Part shown: piece by piece, positions 16,895-25,100 of the stretch
Numbering within the stretch: position 1 is the stretch's first letter
Layout of the letters: the number at the start of each line of letters is the position of its first letter
Assembly: GCA_964651825.1 (NCBI GenBank)
Contig: CAZYWK010000002.1
Coordinates: 1 to 64,000, forward strand
DNA: 64,000 nt
Origin: Sva-07 sp964651825
GTDB taxonomy: Bacteria > Actinomycetota > Acidimicrobiia > Acidimicrobiales > Ilumatobacteraceae
Direction of reading: 5' to 3'
Notes under the pieces: model-generated
The model's input: the letters and a program-made list of their open reading frames with translations, nothing else
What the model was told of the DNA's origin: nothing
The model's database searches: none
Position numbers and translations under genes: made by a program

Positions 16895-18424
16895 TCAGGC
16901 GAGCGTGACGCCGAGGGCGGCGAGCGCCTCGGTCGGGCCCCCTGTTGTAAGCAGTCGTTCGGCCTCGGCGAGCTCGGGCGCGAGATGGCGGTCAGGCCCG
17001 GCGCCGGGCACCGACGCCCGGAGCAGGTCGCGCACCGCGCCGGTGGCTGGGGCCGGTTCGAGCGGGGCCCGCAGGTCGATGGCGCGGGCGGCGCACACGT
17101 ACTCGACGGCGAGGATGCGGCGGACGTTGTCGACGACCTTGCGCAGCTTGCGCACGGCGAGCCACGCCATCGACACGTGGTCCTCCTGCATGCCGGATGT
17201 CGGCAGCGAGTCGACCGACGCGGGCGCGGCGAGCCGCTTGTTCTCAGAGGCCATCGCGGCCGCCGTGTAGTGGCCGATCATCAGGCCGCTGTCGACACCG
17301 ACCTCGTCGGCGAGGAACGGGGGCAGACCCTGGCTGCGGGTGCGATCCAGGATCCGGTCCATGCGGCGCTCGGCGATGGCGCCGATCTCGGCGACCGCGA
17401 TGGCGAGGAAGTCGGCCGCGAAGCCGAGCGGCGCGCCGTGGAAGTTGCCACACGACTCCACTCGGCCGTCGTCGAGCACCATCGGATTGTCGATGGCGGA
17501 GGCCAGCTCGTTTTCGGCCACCCACCGGCAGTGGGCGAGCGTGTCGCGCACCGCACCGTGAACCGCTGGTGTGCAACGGATCGAGTACGCGTCCTGCACC
17601 CGGGTGTCGTCGGGCGAGGCGTGGCTCGCCACGATCGGCGAGCCGGCGAGCATCACCCGCAGGTTGGCCGCCGAGATCGCCTGGCCGGGCTGCGGCCGGA
17701 GCGCCTGGAGGTCGGCGGCGAACGGGGCGTCGGTGGCCAGCAGCGCCTCGACCGTCATCGCCGCGATCATGTCGGCCTGTTCCAGCAGCCGCTGGGCGTC
17801 GACGACCGCGAGGCAGAGCATCCCGAGGATGGCGTCGGTGCCGTTCGTGACGGCCAGGCCCTCCTTCTCGGCGAGCACGATCGGTTCCAGGCCGGCGGCA
17901 GCGAGCGCCTCGGCCGCCGGCTTCAAGGTGCCATCGTGCACGACGTCGCCCTCACCCATCAGGGCCAACGCGCCGTGGGCGAGGGGAGCGAGGTCGCCGC
18001 TCGCGCCGAGCGACCCGTACTCCGGCACGATCGGGGTGATGCCGGCGTTGAGCAGGTCGACCATCGCCTGGGCGACGATCGGGCGCGCTCCGCTGTGCCC
18101 GAGCGCGAGGGTGCGGGCCCGCAACACGACCATCGCGCGGACGACCTCGTCCTCGACCGGAGGGCCCATCCCGGCGGCGTGCGAGCGCACCAGTGCTGCT
18201 TGCAGCGCGATGCGACGGTCGGGCGGGATCGCCACGGTGGCGAGCGCGCCGAACCCCGTCGAGATGCCGTACTTGGGTTCGCCGTCGGCGAGTCGTTCGA
18301 CGACAGATCGCGCGGCGGCCATCCGCTCGACCGCGTCATCGGTGAGCTCGACCCGCTCACCTCGGCGCGCGACCGCGACGACATCGTTGATCGTCACCCC
18401 ACGCCCGCGCAGCTCGACCGTCAT
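16895..18424 (-). CDS. hutH: Histidine ammonia-lyase
   Basis: HutH deaminates histidine to urocanate and ammonia. The protein has 509 residues, normal for the family. The MIO prosthetic group forms from Ala141-Ser142-Gly143 within GSLGASGDLAPLAH, and the active-site loop YGISTGFGAL lies at residues 52-61. ATG 18424 matches the family start; the longer frame upstream enters the iclR gene. It follows iclR on the same strand after 103 bases, so both are probably transcribed together, opposite to hutU. Confidence 0.95.
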   Translation of the reverse strand: MTVELRGRGVTINDVVAVARRGERVELTDDAVERMAAARSVVERLADGEPKYGISTGFGALATVAIPPDRRIALQAALVRSHAAGMGPPVEDEVVRAMVVLRARTLALGHSGARPIVAQAMVDLLNAGITPIVPEYGSLGASGDLAPLAHGALALMGEGDVVHDGTLKPAAEALAAAGLEPIVLAEKEGLAVTNGTDAILGMLCLAVVDAQRLLEQADMIAAMTVEALLATDAPFAADLQALRPQPGQAISAANLRVMLAGSPIVASHASPDDTRVQDAYSIRCTPAVHGAVRDTLAHCRWVAENELASAIDNPMVLDDGRVESCGNFHGAPLGFAADFLAIAVAEIGAIAERRMDRILDRTRSQGLPPFLADEVGVDSGLMIGHYTAAAMASENKRLAAPASVDSLPTSGMQEDHVSMAWLAVRKLRKVVDNVRRILAVEYVCAARAIDLRAPLEPAPATGAVRDLLRASVPGAGPDRHLAPELAEAERLLTTGGPTEALAALGVTLA

Positions 18425-18490
18425 CGCCGACCACCGATCCGACCGGTCCGGGTGAGCTGAGTGGGGTGTTTCGCGCCGACCGTGTGAGGG

Positions 18491-18518
18491 CTGGGATGGT
18501 GGGGGCTGGGATGGTGGT
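18491..18518. repeat. Short purine-rich direct repeat between iclR and hutH
   Basis: Two copies of CTGGGATGGTGG lie 15 bases apart in the 103-base spacer. The region is G-rich and holds no other recognisable signal. Confidence 0.4.
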
Positions 18519-18527
18519 GGGTGGCAG

Positions 18528-19223
18528 TCACGGGGTGAGGTCCTCTCCGGTTCGGTGGAGCTCGCGTTCGAGGTCGAGCCCGGTGGTCTCGAGCGCGCCC
18601 CGGTGGCGTCGCTGCTCGTCCTTCGTGAAGCGATGAGCCGGCCCGACGATCGACACCGCCACGCCGAGCGATCCGGTGCCGGTGAGCGCACGGCACATCG
18701 CCGTGATGTCGGGTTCGACCGCACCGGTCCGGGTGACCACCGTGCCCGGCTGGTCGAGCGCGGCACCGAGCGCTGAGCCGTGGAGGTCGATGTGCTGGCC
18801 GACCCAGCCGACGTGGCGGATCGCTCGCGGGCTCTCGGCCGTGGCGACGTAGGTGCCGGTGGCGCCGTCGCTGATCGCGAGGTACGCGGACTCGCCGGTC
18901 TGCGCGGCGAGGCGGTCGAGGTACGGCTGCGCGGCCCGGACGAACCGGTCGAGCGACGATCCGCCCCGGAGCGATGCGGCGAGTCGCAGGATGGTCGGGC
19001 CGGCGGAATAGTTCCCGTCGTCGTCTCGGGTCACGTAGCCACGGACTTCGAGCGCGCGCAGGTAGCGCAGCGCCGTGGTGGGCGTGAGTCCGGTCGCGCG
19101 GGCAGCGACCGTGAGGCTGCACGTGCCGGCCGCCAGGACGACCTCGAACAGATCGAGCAGCCGGCCGATCGAACGCGGCACCGCCGCGTCCGCGGACGGC
19201 TCGGACTCGAGCGTCGAGGTCAC
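18528..19223 (-). CDS. IclR-family regulator, probable hut regulator
   Basis: This 231-residue protein has an N-terminal winged HTH (CSLTVAARATGLTPTTALRY and YVTRDDDGNYSAGP) and a C-terminal IclR effector domain (about residues 85-225). It sits between hutH (same strand) and hutU (divergent), over two TGTCA-N5-TGACA palindromes, so it is likely the local regulator of histidine use, responding to urocanate or a related intermediate (inference). The GTG 19223 start is used; a GAGGAGG sequence immediately abuts it, unusually close for a ribosome site, so the start is less certain. Confidence 0.85.
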   Translation of the reverse strand: MTSTLESEPSADAAVPRSIGRLLDLFEVVLAAGTCSLTVAARATGLTPTTALRYLRALEVRGYVTRDDDGNYSAGPTILRLAASLRGGSSLDRFVRAAQPYLDRLAAQTGESAYLAISDGATGTYVATAESPRAIRHVGWVGQHIDLHGSALGAALDQPGTVVTRTGAVEPDITAMCRALTGTGSLGVAVSIVGPAHRFTKDEQRRHRGALETTGLDLERELHRTGEDLTP

Positions 19224-19233
19224 CTCCTCATCA

Positions 19234-19268
19234 TGTCAGCAGATGACATCCAATGTCAACTGTTGACA
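19234..19268. promoter_or_regulatory. Tandem operators in the hut divergent promoter
   Basis: Two 15-base palindromes of the form TGTCA-N5-TGACA occur at 19234-19248 (TGTCAGCAGATGACA) and 19254-19268 (TGTCAACTGTTGACA). Their centres are 20 bases apart, about two helical turns, on the same face of DNA. The second overlaps a TTGACA that could be the hutU -35 element. Confidence 0.75.
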
Positions 19269-19299
19269 TGTCTGTCGAGGCGCGCGCACACTGCACGGC

Positions 19300-21000
19300 A
19301 TGAGCAATTCGTTTGGTCCGATCGGCTCACCCGTCACGAACATCCGGGCGCCGCGGGGCACCGGACTAACGTGCCGGGGCTGGGGCCAGGAGGCCGCGTA
19401 CCGGATGCTCCAGAACAACCTCGACCCCGAGGTGGCCGAGAACCCGGACCAGCTCGTCGTGTACGGCGGCACCGGGCGAGCCGCTCGCTCGTGGGACGCG
19501 TACCGGGCGATGCTGCACACCCTGACCACGCTCGCCGGCGACGAGACCATGCTCGTCCAGTCGGGCAAACCGGTCGGTGTCCTGCGCACGCACGAGTGGG
19601 CACCGCGGGTGCTGATCGCCAACTCGAACCTCGTGCCCGACTGGGCGAACTGGGACGAGTTCCGCCGTCTCGAACACGAGGGCCTCACGATGTACGGCCA
19701 GATGACCGCGGGGTCGTGGATCTACATCGGAACCCAGGGCATCCTCCAGGGAACCTTCGAGTGCTTCGCCGAGATCGCCCGCAAGCGGTTCGCCGGCAGC
19801 CTCGCCGGCACCCTCACGATCACCGCCGGCGCAGGTGGGATGGGCGGAGCGCAGCCCCTGGCGGTCACGATGAACGACGGCGTCGTGCTGATCGTCGACG
19901 TCGACCCGCACATGCTCCAGCGCCGCGTCGACCACCGCTACCTCGACGAGATCGCGCCCGACTACGCCACCGCGGTCCGCCGGGTCGAGGACGCGAAGGC
20001 ACGACGAGTGCCGTTGTCGGTCGGACTCGTCGGCAACGCTGCCGACGTGCTCCCTCGGCTGCTCGCCGACGGTGTGGCAGCCGACATCGTCACCGACCAG
20101 ACGAGCGCGCACGACCCGCTGAGCTACGTCCCCAACGACCTCACCCTCGAGGCGGCCGACGAATTGAAGCGCACCGATCCCGCCGAGTTCACCCGCCGGG
20201 CCCGCGCCGCGATGGCCATCCACTGCGCGGCGCTGGTCGGCTTTCTCGACGCCGGCGCCGAGGTGTTCGACTACGGCAACAGCCTGCGGGCCGAGGCCAA
20301 GCTCGGCGGCTTCGACCGGGCCTTCGACTACCCGGGGTTCCTGCCGGCCTACATCCGCCCGTTGTTCTGCGAGGGCAAGGGCCCGTTCCGCTGGGTCGCC
20401 CTGTCCGGTGACCCGGCCGACATCGCGGCGACCGACCGGGCGGTGCTCGACGAGTTCCCCGAGGACGAGGGTCTGCGCCGCTGGATCACGATGGCCGGCG
20501 AACGGGTGGCGTTCCAGGGCTTGCCCGCCCGGATCTGCTGGCTCGGCTACGGCGAGCGCCACCGGCTCGGCCTGCGGTTCAACGAGATGGTGCGCTCCGG
20601 CGAGCTGTCGGCGCCGATCGTGATCGGCCGCGACCACCTCGACTCTGGTTCGGTGGCGTCGCCGTATCGCGAGACCGAGGCGATGCTCGACGGCTCCGAC
20701 GCGATCGCCGACTGGCCGTTGTTGAACGGCCTCGTCAACACCGCGTCCGGAGCGACCTGGGTGAGCATCCACCACGGCGGTGGCGTCGGCATCGGCCGGT
20801 CGATCCACGCCGGCCAGGTGACCGTCGCCGACGGCACCGACCTCGCGGGTGAGAAGCTGGAGCGCGTGTTGACCAACGATCCGGCGATGGGCGTGGTCCG
20901 CCACGTCGACGCCGGCTACGACCGCGCCGTCGAGGTCGCGGAGGAGCGCGGTGTGACGATCCCGATGCTCGACGCCACGCACGCGGGAGCGGAACAGTGA
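19300..21000 (+). CDS. hutU: Urocanate hydratase
   Basis: HutU hydrates urocanate to 4-imidazolone-5-propionate using tightly bound NAD+ as electrophile. The 566-residue length is normal. TCRGWGQEAAYRMLQNNL is the conserved N-terminal segment, GAGGMGGAQPLAVTMN the NAD-binding region, and the C-terminal SGATWVSIHHGGGVGIGRS region (quoted to 19 residues) is diagnostic. It is the first gene of the rightward hut operon. The next gene's GTG overlaps its stop by 4 bases. Confidence 0.96.
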   Translation: MSNSFGPIGSPVTNIRAPRGTGLTCRGWGQEAAYRMLQNNLDPEVAENPDQLVVYGGTGRAARSWDAYRAMLHTLTTLAGDETMLVQSGKPVGVLRTHEWAPRVLIANSNLVPDWANWDEFRRLEHEGLTMYGQMTAGSWIYIGTQGILQGTFECFAEIARKRFAGSLAGTLTITAGAGGMGGAQPLAVTMNDGVVLIVDVDPHMLQRRVDHRYLDEIAPDYATAVRRVEDAKARRVPLSVGLVGNAADVLPRLLADGVAADIVTDQTSAHDPLSYVPNDLTLEAADELKRTDPAEFTRRARAAMAIHCAALVGFLDAGAEVFDYGNSLRAEAKLGGFDRAFDYPGFLPAYIRPLFCEGKGPFRWVALSGDPADIAATDRAVLDEFPEDEGLRRWITMAGERVAFQGLPARICWLGYGERHRLGLRFNEMVRSGELSAPIVIGRDHLDSGSVASPYRETEAMLDGSDAIADWPLLNGLVNTASGATWVSIHHGGGVGIGRSIHAGQVTVADGTDLAGEKLERVLTNDPAMGVVRHVDAGYDRAVEVAEERGVTIPMLDATHAGAEQ

Positions 21001-21830
21001 CGATGGCGACCACGCGGTGGACGATCGAGGGCGACTACGAGACCGACGGCGCGGTGTGCGTCCGCGGGGCCTTCACGCCCGAGCAGGTCGAGTGGGCGCG
21101 CGCCGCGATCGATGCGAACCTGGCCGACCTGTCGCCCCGGGCGAAGCGGGCAAGCGCCGACTCAGACGGCGCCTTCGTCGAGGACTTCTGCAACTGGCAG
21201 CGCCTCCCCGAGATGGAGCGGTTCATCCGCGAGGCACCTGGCGCCGAGATCGCCGGGGAGCTGACCGGCTCCGACACCGTCCGGCTGTACCACGACCATG
21301 TGCTGGTCAAGGAGCCCGGCACGAAGCAGCGCACACCGTGGCACCAGGACCAGCCTTACTACAACGTCGAGGGGGTCCAGAACGCGAGCATGTGGTTCCC
21401 GGTCGATCCGGTCGATCGCTCGGCGACGCTGGAGTTCATCGCCGGCAGCCATCGCGGCCCGTGGTACATGCCGCGCTCCTTCCTCGACGACCAGGCCAAG
21501 TGGTTCCCCGACGGCAGCCTCGCCGAGCTGCCCGATTTCGCCGCCGACCCCGAACGCTGGCGGGTGATCGGTTGGGAGCTCGAGCCGGGCGACGCGGTGT
21601 TCTTCAACATGCTCACCGTGCACGGCTCTGGCGGCGTGTCCGGCCGCAATCGCCGGCGGGTGCTGTCGGTGCGCTTCCTCGGCGACGACATGGTGCACGC
21701 CCCACGTCGCTGGACGACCTCGCCGCCGTTCGACGGGCTCGACGCGGAGCTGGCCAACGGCGTGCCGATGGACCACCCGCTGTTCCCGGCGCTCTGGACC
21801 CGGCGCGACGGGATGCTCGCGGCACGATGA
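20997..21830 (+). CDS. Phytanoyl-CoA dioxygenase (PhyH) family protein in the hut operon
   Basis: The protein has 277 residues. The Fe(II) ligands His116-x-Asp118 are in TPWHQDQPYYN and the distal His in LTVHGSGGVSGRNRRRV, whose Arg residues would bind 2-oxoglutarate. Its GTG overlaps the hutU stop (GTGA), and its stop overlaps the def start (ATGA), so it is locked into the hut operon. No dioxygenase step belongs to the standard histidine pathway; it might act on a side product or on a related imidazole (inference). ATG 21003 is an alternative start. Confidence 0.85.
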   Translation: MTMATTRWTIEGDYETDGAVCVRGAFTPEQVEWARAAIDANLADLSPRAKRASADSDGAFVEDFCNWQRLPEMERFIREAPGAEIAGELTGSDTVRLYHDHVLVKEPGTKQRTPWHQDQPYYNVEGVQNASMWFPVDPVDRSATLEFIAGSHRGPWYMPRSFLDDQAKWFPDGSLAELPDFAADPERWRVIGWELEPGDAVFFNMLTVHGSGGVSGRNRRRVLSVRFLGDDMVHAPRRWTTSPPFDGLDAELANGVPMDHPLFPALWTRRDGMLAAR

Positions 21831-22399
21831 CCGTGCGGCCGATCCTGTCGATCGGGCACCCGGCCCTGCGCGAACCGGCCACCGACGTGCCCGTCGCCGA
21901 GATCGCCACGCCGGCGGTGCAGCAGCTGATCGACGACCTGATCGACACGATGCACGACGCCAACGGCGCCGGCCTCGCCGCGACGCAGATCGGCGAAGGG
22001 GTGCGGATCGCGGTGATGGAGGTGACCTCCAACCCCCGGTACCCGTACAAGCCGCCGATCCCGCTCACGGTGGCGATCAACCCCGTCATCGAACCGCTCG
22101 ACGACGAGCTGGTCGAGATCAACGAGGGCTGCCTGTCGGTGCCGCTGCGTGGGCTGGTCGCGCGGCATGTGAACATCCGGGTCCGGTACGTCGATCGCGA
22201 CGGAGTCGAACACGACGAGGTGAAGCGTGGCCTGACCGCCGGCACGTGGCAGCACGAGTGCGACCACCTCGACGGCGTGCTGTTCATCGACAAGGTGACC
22301 GACCCCGCCACGCTCACCACATGGGACCAGTACGAGGCGTTCCACCGCGACACCTTCGTCGAGCGCATCACCGCCTTCGTCGAACGCGTCGGCTCGTGA
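21827..22399 (+). CDS. def: Peptide-deformylase-family protein in the hut operon; candidate N-formylglutamate deformylase
   Basis: The 190-residue metallohydrolase has all three deformylase motifs: GAGLAATQ (47-54), EGCLSVP (100-106, metal ligand Cys102) and HECDHLDG (143-150, ligands His143 and His147, catalytic Glu144). By family it removes formyl groups from N-formylmethionyl peptides. Here it is translationally coupled to a dioxygenase gene and directly precedes hutF, whose product is N-formylglutamate; no hutG is present in the cluster. It may therefore be a paralogue acting on N-formylglutamate. This role is inference; ordinary peptide deformylase remains possible. Confidence 0.9.
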   Translation: MTVRPILSIGHPALREPATDVPVAEIATPAVQQLIDDLIDTMHDANGAGLAATQIGEGVRIAVMEVTSNPRYPYKPPIPLTVAINPVIEPLDDELVEINEGCLSVPLRGLVARHVNIRVRYVDRDGVEHDEVKRGLTAGTWQHECDHLDGVLFIDKVTDPATLTTWDQYEAFHRDTFVERITAFVERVGS

Positions 22400-22400
22400 A

Positions 22401-22465
22401 CCCCGTTCATCCGGCCCCGTCCCCGACGAACCAGGTTCGTCCGGCCCCGTCCCCGATGAACGAGG
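22401..22465. repeat. Tandem dispersed hairpin repeat between def and hutF
   Basis: Two diverged copies lie head to tail. The inner arms GACGAACC (22425-22432) and GGTTCGTC (22434-22441) pair perfectly around one base, and the outer arms GTTCATC (22405-22411) and GATGAAC (22455-22461) pair perfectly. The outer pair carries matched changes relative to the usual GTTCGTC/GACGAAC arms. The right end overlaps the hutF start codon (22456). Confidence 0.65.
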
Positions 22466-23811
22466 TCGTCACGTACTGGTGCGAGGTCGCGGTGGTCGAC
22501 GGCGCGCCGGTCGAAGGGGTCGCCGTCGAGGCGGCCGGCGGGCGGATCACCGCTGTTCGCCCCGCGGTGAGCGCACCGGCCGGGTCGACGCGCCTCGCGG
22601 GCGTGGTGATCCCCGGTCTCGCCAACACCCATAGCCACGCCTTCCACCGGGCGCTGCGGTCGCGCACGCAATCAGACCGGGGCACGTTCTGGACGTGGCG
22701 TGAGCTGATGTTCGCCGCCGCGGCGCGCCTCGATCCCGACCGCTACCGGGCGCTGGCCACGGCCGTGTTCGCGGAGATGGCGCTGGCCGGAATCACCTGC
22801 GTCGGCGAGTTCCACTACCTCCACCACCGCCCGGACGGCACGCCGTACGTCGACCCGACGATGATGGGCGACGCGCTGCTGGCGGCGGCGGACGACGCCG
22901 GCATCCGGATCACGCTGCTCGACACGCTGTATCTGCACGGCGGGCTCGGCGCCGATGGGCACGCGGAACCGGCCGGCCCACAGCGCGCGTTCGCCGACCG
23001 GTCGGTCGACACGTGGGCAGCTCGCATCGAGCGGTACCAGCCCGGACCTGGCGCCCGGATCGGCGCCGCGATCCACTCGGTGCGAGCCGTCGACCCGGCG
23101 TCGATGGCCCAGGTCGCCGAACGGGCCACGCAGGCGAACCGCCCGTTGCACGCCCACGTCTCCGAGCAGCTCGCCGAGAACGACGCCTGCCTCGCCGCGC
23201 ACGGTCGCACGCCGACCGCGGTGCTGGCCGACGCCGGAGCGCTCGGCGCCGGTCGGTGCTTCGGCGCCGTCCACGCCACGCACGTGACCACCGCCGACAT
23301 CGACCTGTTGGCGGCCGCCGGCGCCACGGTCGTGATGTGTCCGACGACCGAGCGCGACCTCGGCGACGGCATCGGCCCGACGTCCGAGCTCGCCACCGCC
23401 GGCATCCCGATCGCGCTCGGATCGGACTCGCACGCGACGATCGACGTGCTCGCCGAGGCCGCCGCGCTCGAGCTCGACGAGCGCCTCCGCCGTCACGAGC
23501 GCGGCATCCACACCGCCTCGGCGCTCCTGGCGATGGCGACCGAGCAGGGCCACCGGTCGCTCGGATGGACCGACGCCGGCACGATCACCGTCGGGCATCG
23601 GGCCGACCTCGTCGCCGTCCGCCTCGACTCGGTCCGCACCGCGGGAGTGACGGCATCCGGTGCGCTCGAAGCGGTCGTCTTCGCCGCGACTGCAGCGGAC
23701 GTCGCCGACGTCGTCGTCGGCGGTCGCCCGATCGTCGTCGACGGACATCACGCGCACCTCGACGTCGCCACCGAGCTCCACCGGTCGATCACCGAGCTGA
23801 TGGACCGATGA
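22456..23811 (+). CDS. hutF: Formimidoylglutamate deiminase
   Basis: HutF deiminates N-formimidoyl-L-glutamate to N-formyl-L-glutamate and ammonia. It has 451 residues from ATG 22456. The amidohydrolase metal site is visible as NTHSHAFHRAL (His59, His61), then LHAHVSEQ, VHATHVT and ALGSDSHATID. The stretch FHYLHHRPDGTPY is characteristic of HutF. An in-frame GTG further upstream (22399) would add a low-complexity peptide encoded by the hairpin repeat, so ATG 22456 is preferred. This start lies inside the repeat's last arm, so a folded repeat could mask it. Confidence 0.93.
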   Translation: MNEVVTYWCEVAVVDGAPVEGVAVEAAGGRITAVRPAVSAPAGSTRLAGVVIPGLANTHSHAFHRALRSRTQSDRGTFWTWRELMFAAAARLDPDRYRALATAVFAEMALAGITCVGEFHYLHHRPDGTPYVDPTMMGDALLAAADDAGIRITLLDTLYLHGGLGADGHAEPAGPQRAFADRSVDTWAARIERYQPGPGARIGAAIHSVRAVDPASMAQVAERATQANRPLHAHVSEQLAENDACLAAHGRTPTAVLADAGALGAGRCFGAVHATHVTTADIDLLAAAGATVVMCPTTERDLGDGIGPTSELATAGIPIALGSDSHATIDVLAEAAALELDERLRRHERGIHTASALLAMATEQGHRSLGWTDAGTITVGHRADLVAVRLDSVRTAGVTASGALEAVVFAATAADVADVVVGGRPIVVDGHHAHLDVATELHRSITELMDR

Positions 23812-23818
23812 GGCGGCC

Positions 23819-24982
23819 ATGACCGTCACGCCGGCCGGAACCTCGCTCGTCATCGACAACATCGGTTCGCTCGTCACCAACGACCCGGAGCGCGGTCGCG
23901 GATCGCTGGGCATCGTCGAGGACGCCGCCGTCGTGATCGTCGACGGCGTCGTGGCCCACGTCGGGCCGGCGGGCGCGGTGGCCGACCGCCGCATCGACGC
24001 TGCCGGGGCGTGCGTGCTGCCCGGCTTCGTCGATTCCCACACCCATCTCGTGTTCGCCGGCGACCGGGCCGAGGAGTTCACGGCCCGCATGGCGGGCGAG
24101 CCCTACGACGGCGGCGGCATCCGGGTGACGACCGAGGCGACCCGCGCCACCACGACGGGCGACCTCGACCGACTCCTGATCGCGCGTCTCGCCGAAGCAC
24201 GTCGTGCCGGGACGACCACGATCGAGATCAAGTCGGGCTACGGCCTGACCGTGGCCGACGAAGCCCGGTCGGTCGCACTCGCCCGTGCGCACACCAATGA
24301 GACGACGTTCCTCGGTGCCCATCTCGTTCCGATCGAGTTCGCCGGCCGCGCCGACGACTACGTCCACCTCGTCTGCCACGAGATGCTCGACGCCGTGCGC
24401 ACCGATGCGCGCTGGGTCGATGCTTTCTGCGAGGCAGGAGCGTTCGACGCCGATCAATGCCGAGCCGTGCTGGAGGCCGGCCGTTCCGCCGGCCTGGGCC
24501 TCCGGCTGCACGGCAACCAACTCGGTCACGGGCCGGGCGTGCAGCTCGCGGTCGAATGCGGCTGCGCGTCGGTTGACCACTGCACCTACCTCACCGACGC
24601 CGACATCGAGGCGCTGGCGAGCAGCGAGACCGTCGCCACGTTCCTGCCGGCGACCGACTTCTCCACCCGGCAGCCCTACCCCGACGCCCGCCGCGTGGTC
24701 GACGCCGGCGCCACGATCGCCATCGCGTCGAACTGCAACCCGGGGTCGAGTTACACGACGTCGATCTCGTTCTGCATCGCGCTGGCCGTGCGCGACATGC
24801 ACCTGACGATCGACGAGGCGATCCAGGCCGTCACGATCGGCGGCGCCGCCGCGCTGCGTCGCGACGACGTCGGCCGCCTCACGGTCGGCTCGGCGGGCCA
24901 CGCCGTGATCCTCGACGCCCCGTCGCACCACCACCTCGCGTACCGCCCCGGCGTCCCCCTCATCCGCCAGACCATTGGTTGA
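23819..24982 (+). CDS. hutI: Imidazolonepropionase
   Basis: HutI hydrolyses 4-imidazolone-5-propionate to N-formimidoyl-L-glutamate. The 387-residue protein shows GFVDSHTHLVFAGDRAEEF (metal His pair), the substrate loop TTIEIKSGYGL, RLHGNQLGHGPG, SVDHCTYLT and SNCNPGSSYT. It starts 7 bases after the hutF stop and ends the operon. With hutH, hutU and hutF the pathway is complete as far as N-formylglutamate. Confidence 0.95.
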   Translation: MTVTPAGTSLVIDNIGSLVTNDPERGRGSLGIVEDAAVVIVDGVVAHVGPAGAVADRRIDAAGACVLPGFVDSHTHLVFAGDRAEEFTARMAGEPYDGGGIRVTTEATRATTTGDLDRLLIARLAEARRAGTTTIEIKSGYGLTVADEARSVALARAHTNETTFLGAHLVPIEFAGRADDYVHLVCHEMLDAVRTDARWVDAFCEAGAFDADQCRAVLEAGRSAGLGLRLHGNQLGHGPGVQLAVECGCASVDHCTYLTDADIEALASSETVATFLPATDFSTRQPYPDARRVVDAGATIAIASNCNPGSSYTTSISFCIALAVRDMHLTIDEAIQAVTIGGAAALRRDDVGRLTVGSAGHAVILDAPSHHHLAYRPGVPLIRQTIG

Positions 24983-25062
24983 GCCCGCCGGCTGCTGAGC
25001 GACCGAGGCCGCGTGCCGGTCGGACGACTCGGAGTGGAGTTGTCGCACGCGGCCTGACCCAT

Positions 25063-25080
25063 CTTCAAGTGGGCTTGAGG
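25063..25080. promoter_or_regulatory. SoxR box
   Basis: CTTCAAGTGGGCTTGAGG matches the enterobacterial SoxR site CCTCAAGTTAACTTGAGG at 14 of 18 positions, keeping both half-sites (TCAAGT / CTTGAGG). It lies just 5' of TAGCGT (25088-25093); a -35 at the box's left edge would leave a 19-base spacer, as expected for a MerR-type promoter. Confidence 0.75.
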
Positions 25081-25100
25081 TTGCCGGTAGCGTGCGGGGC

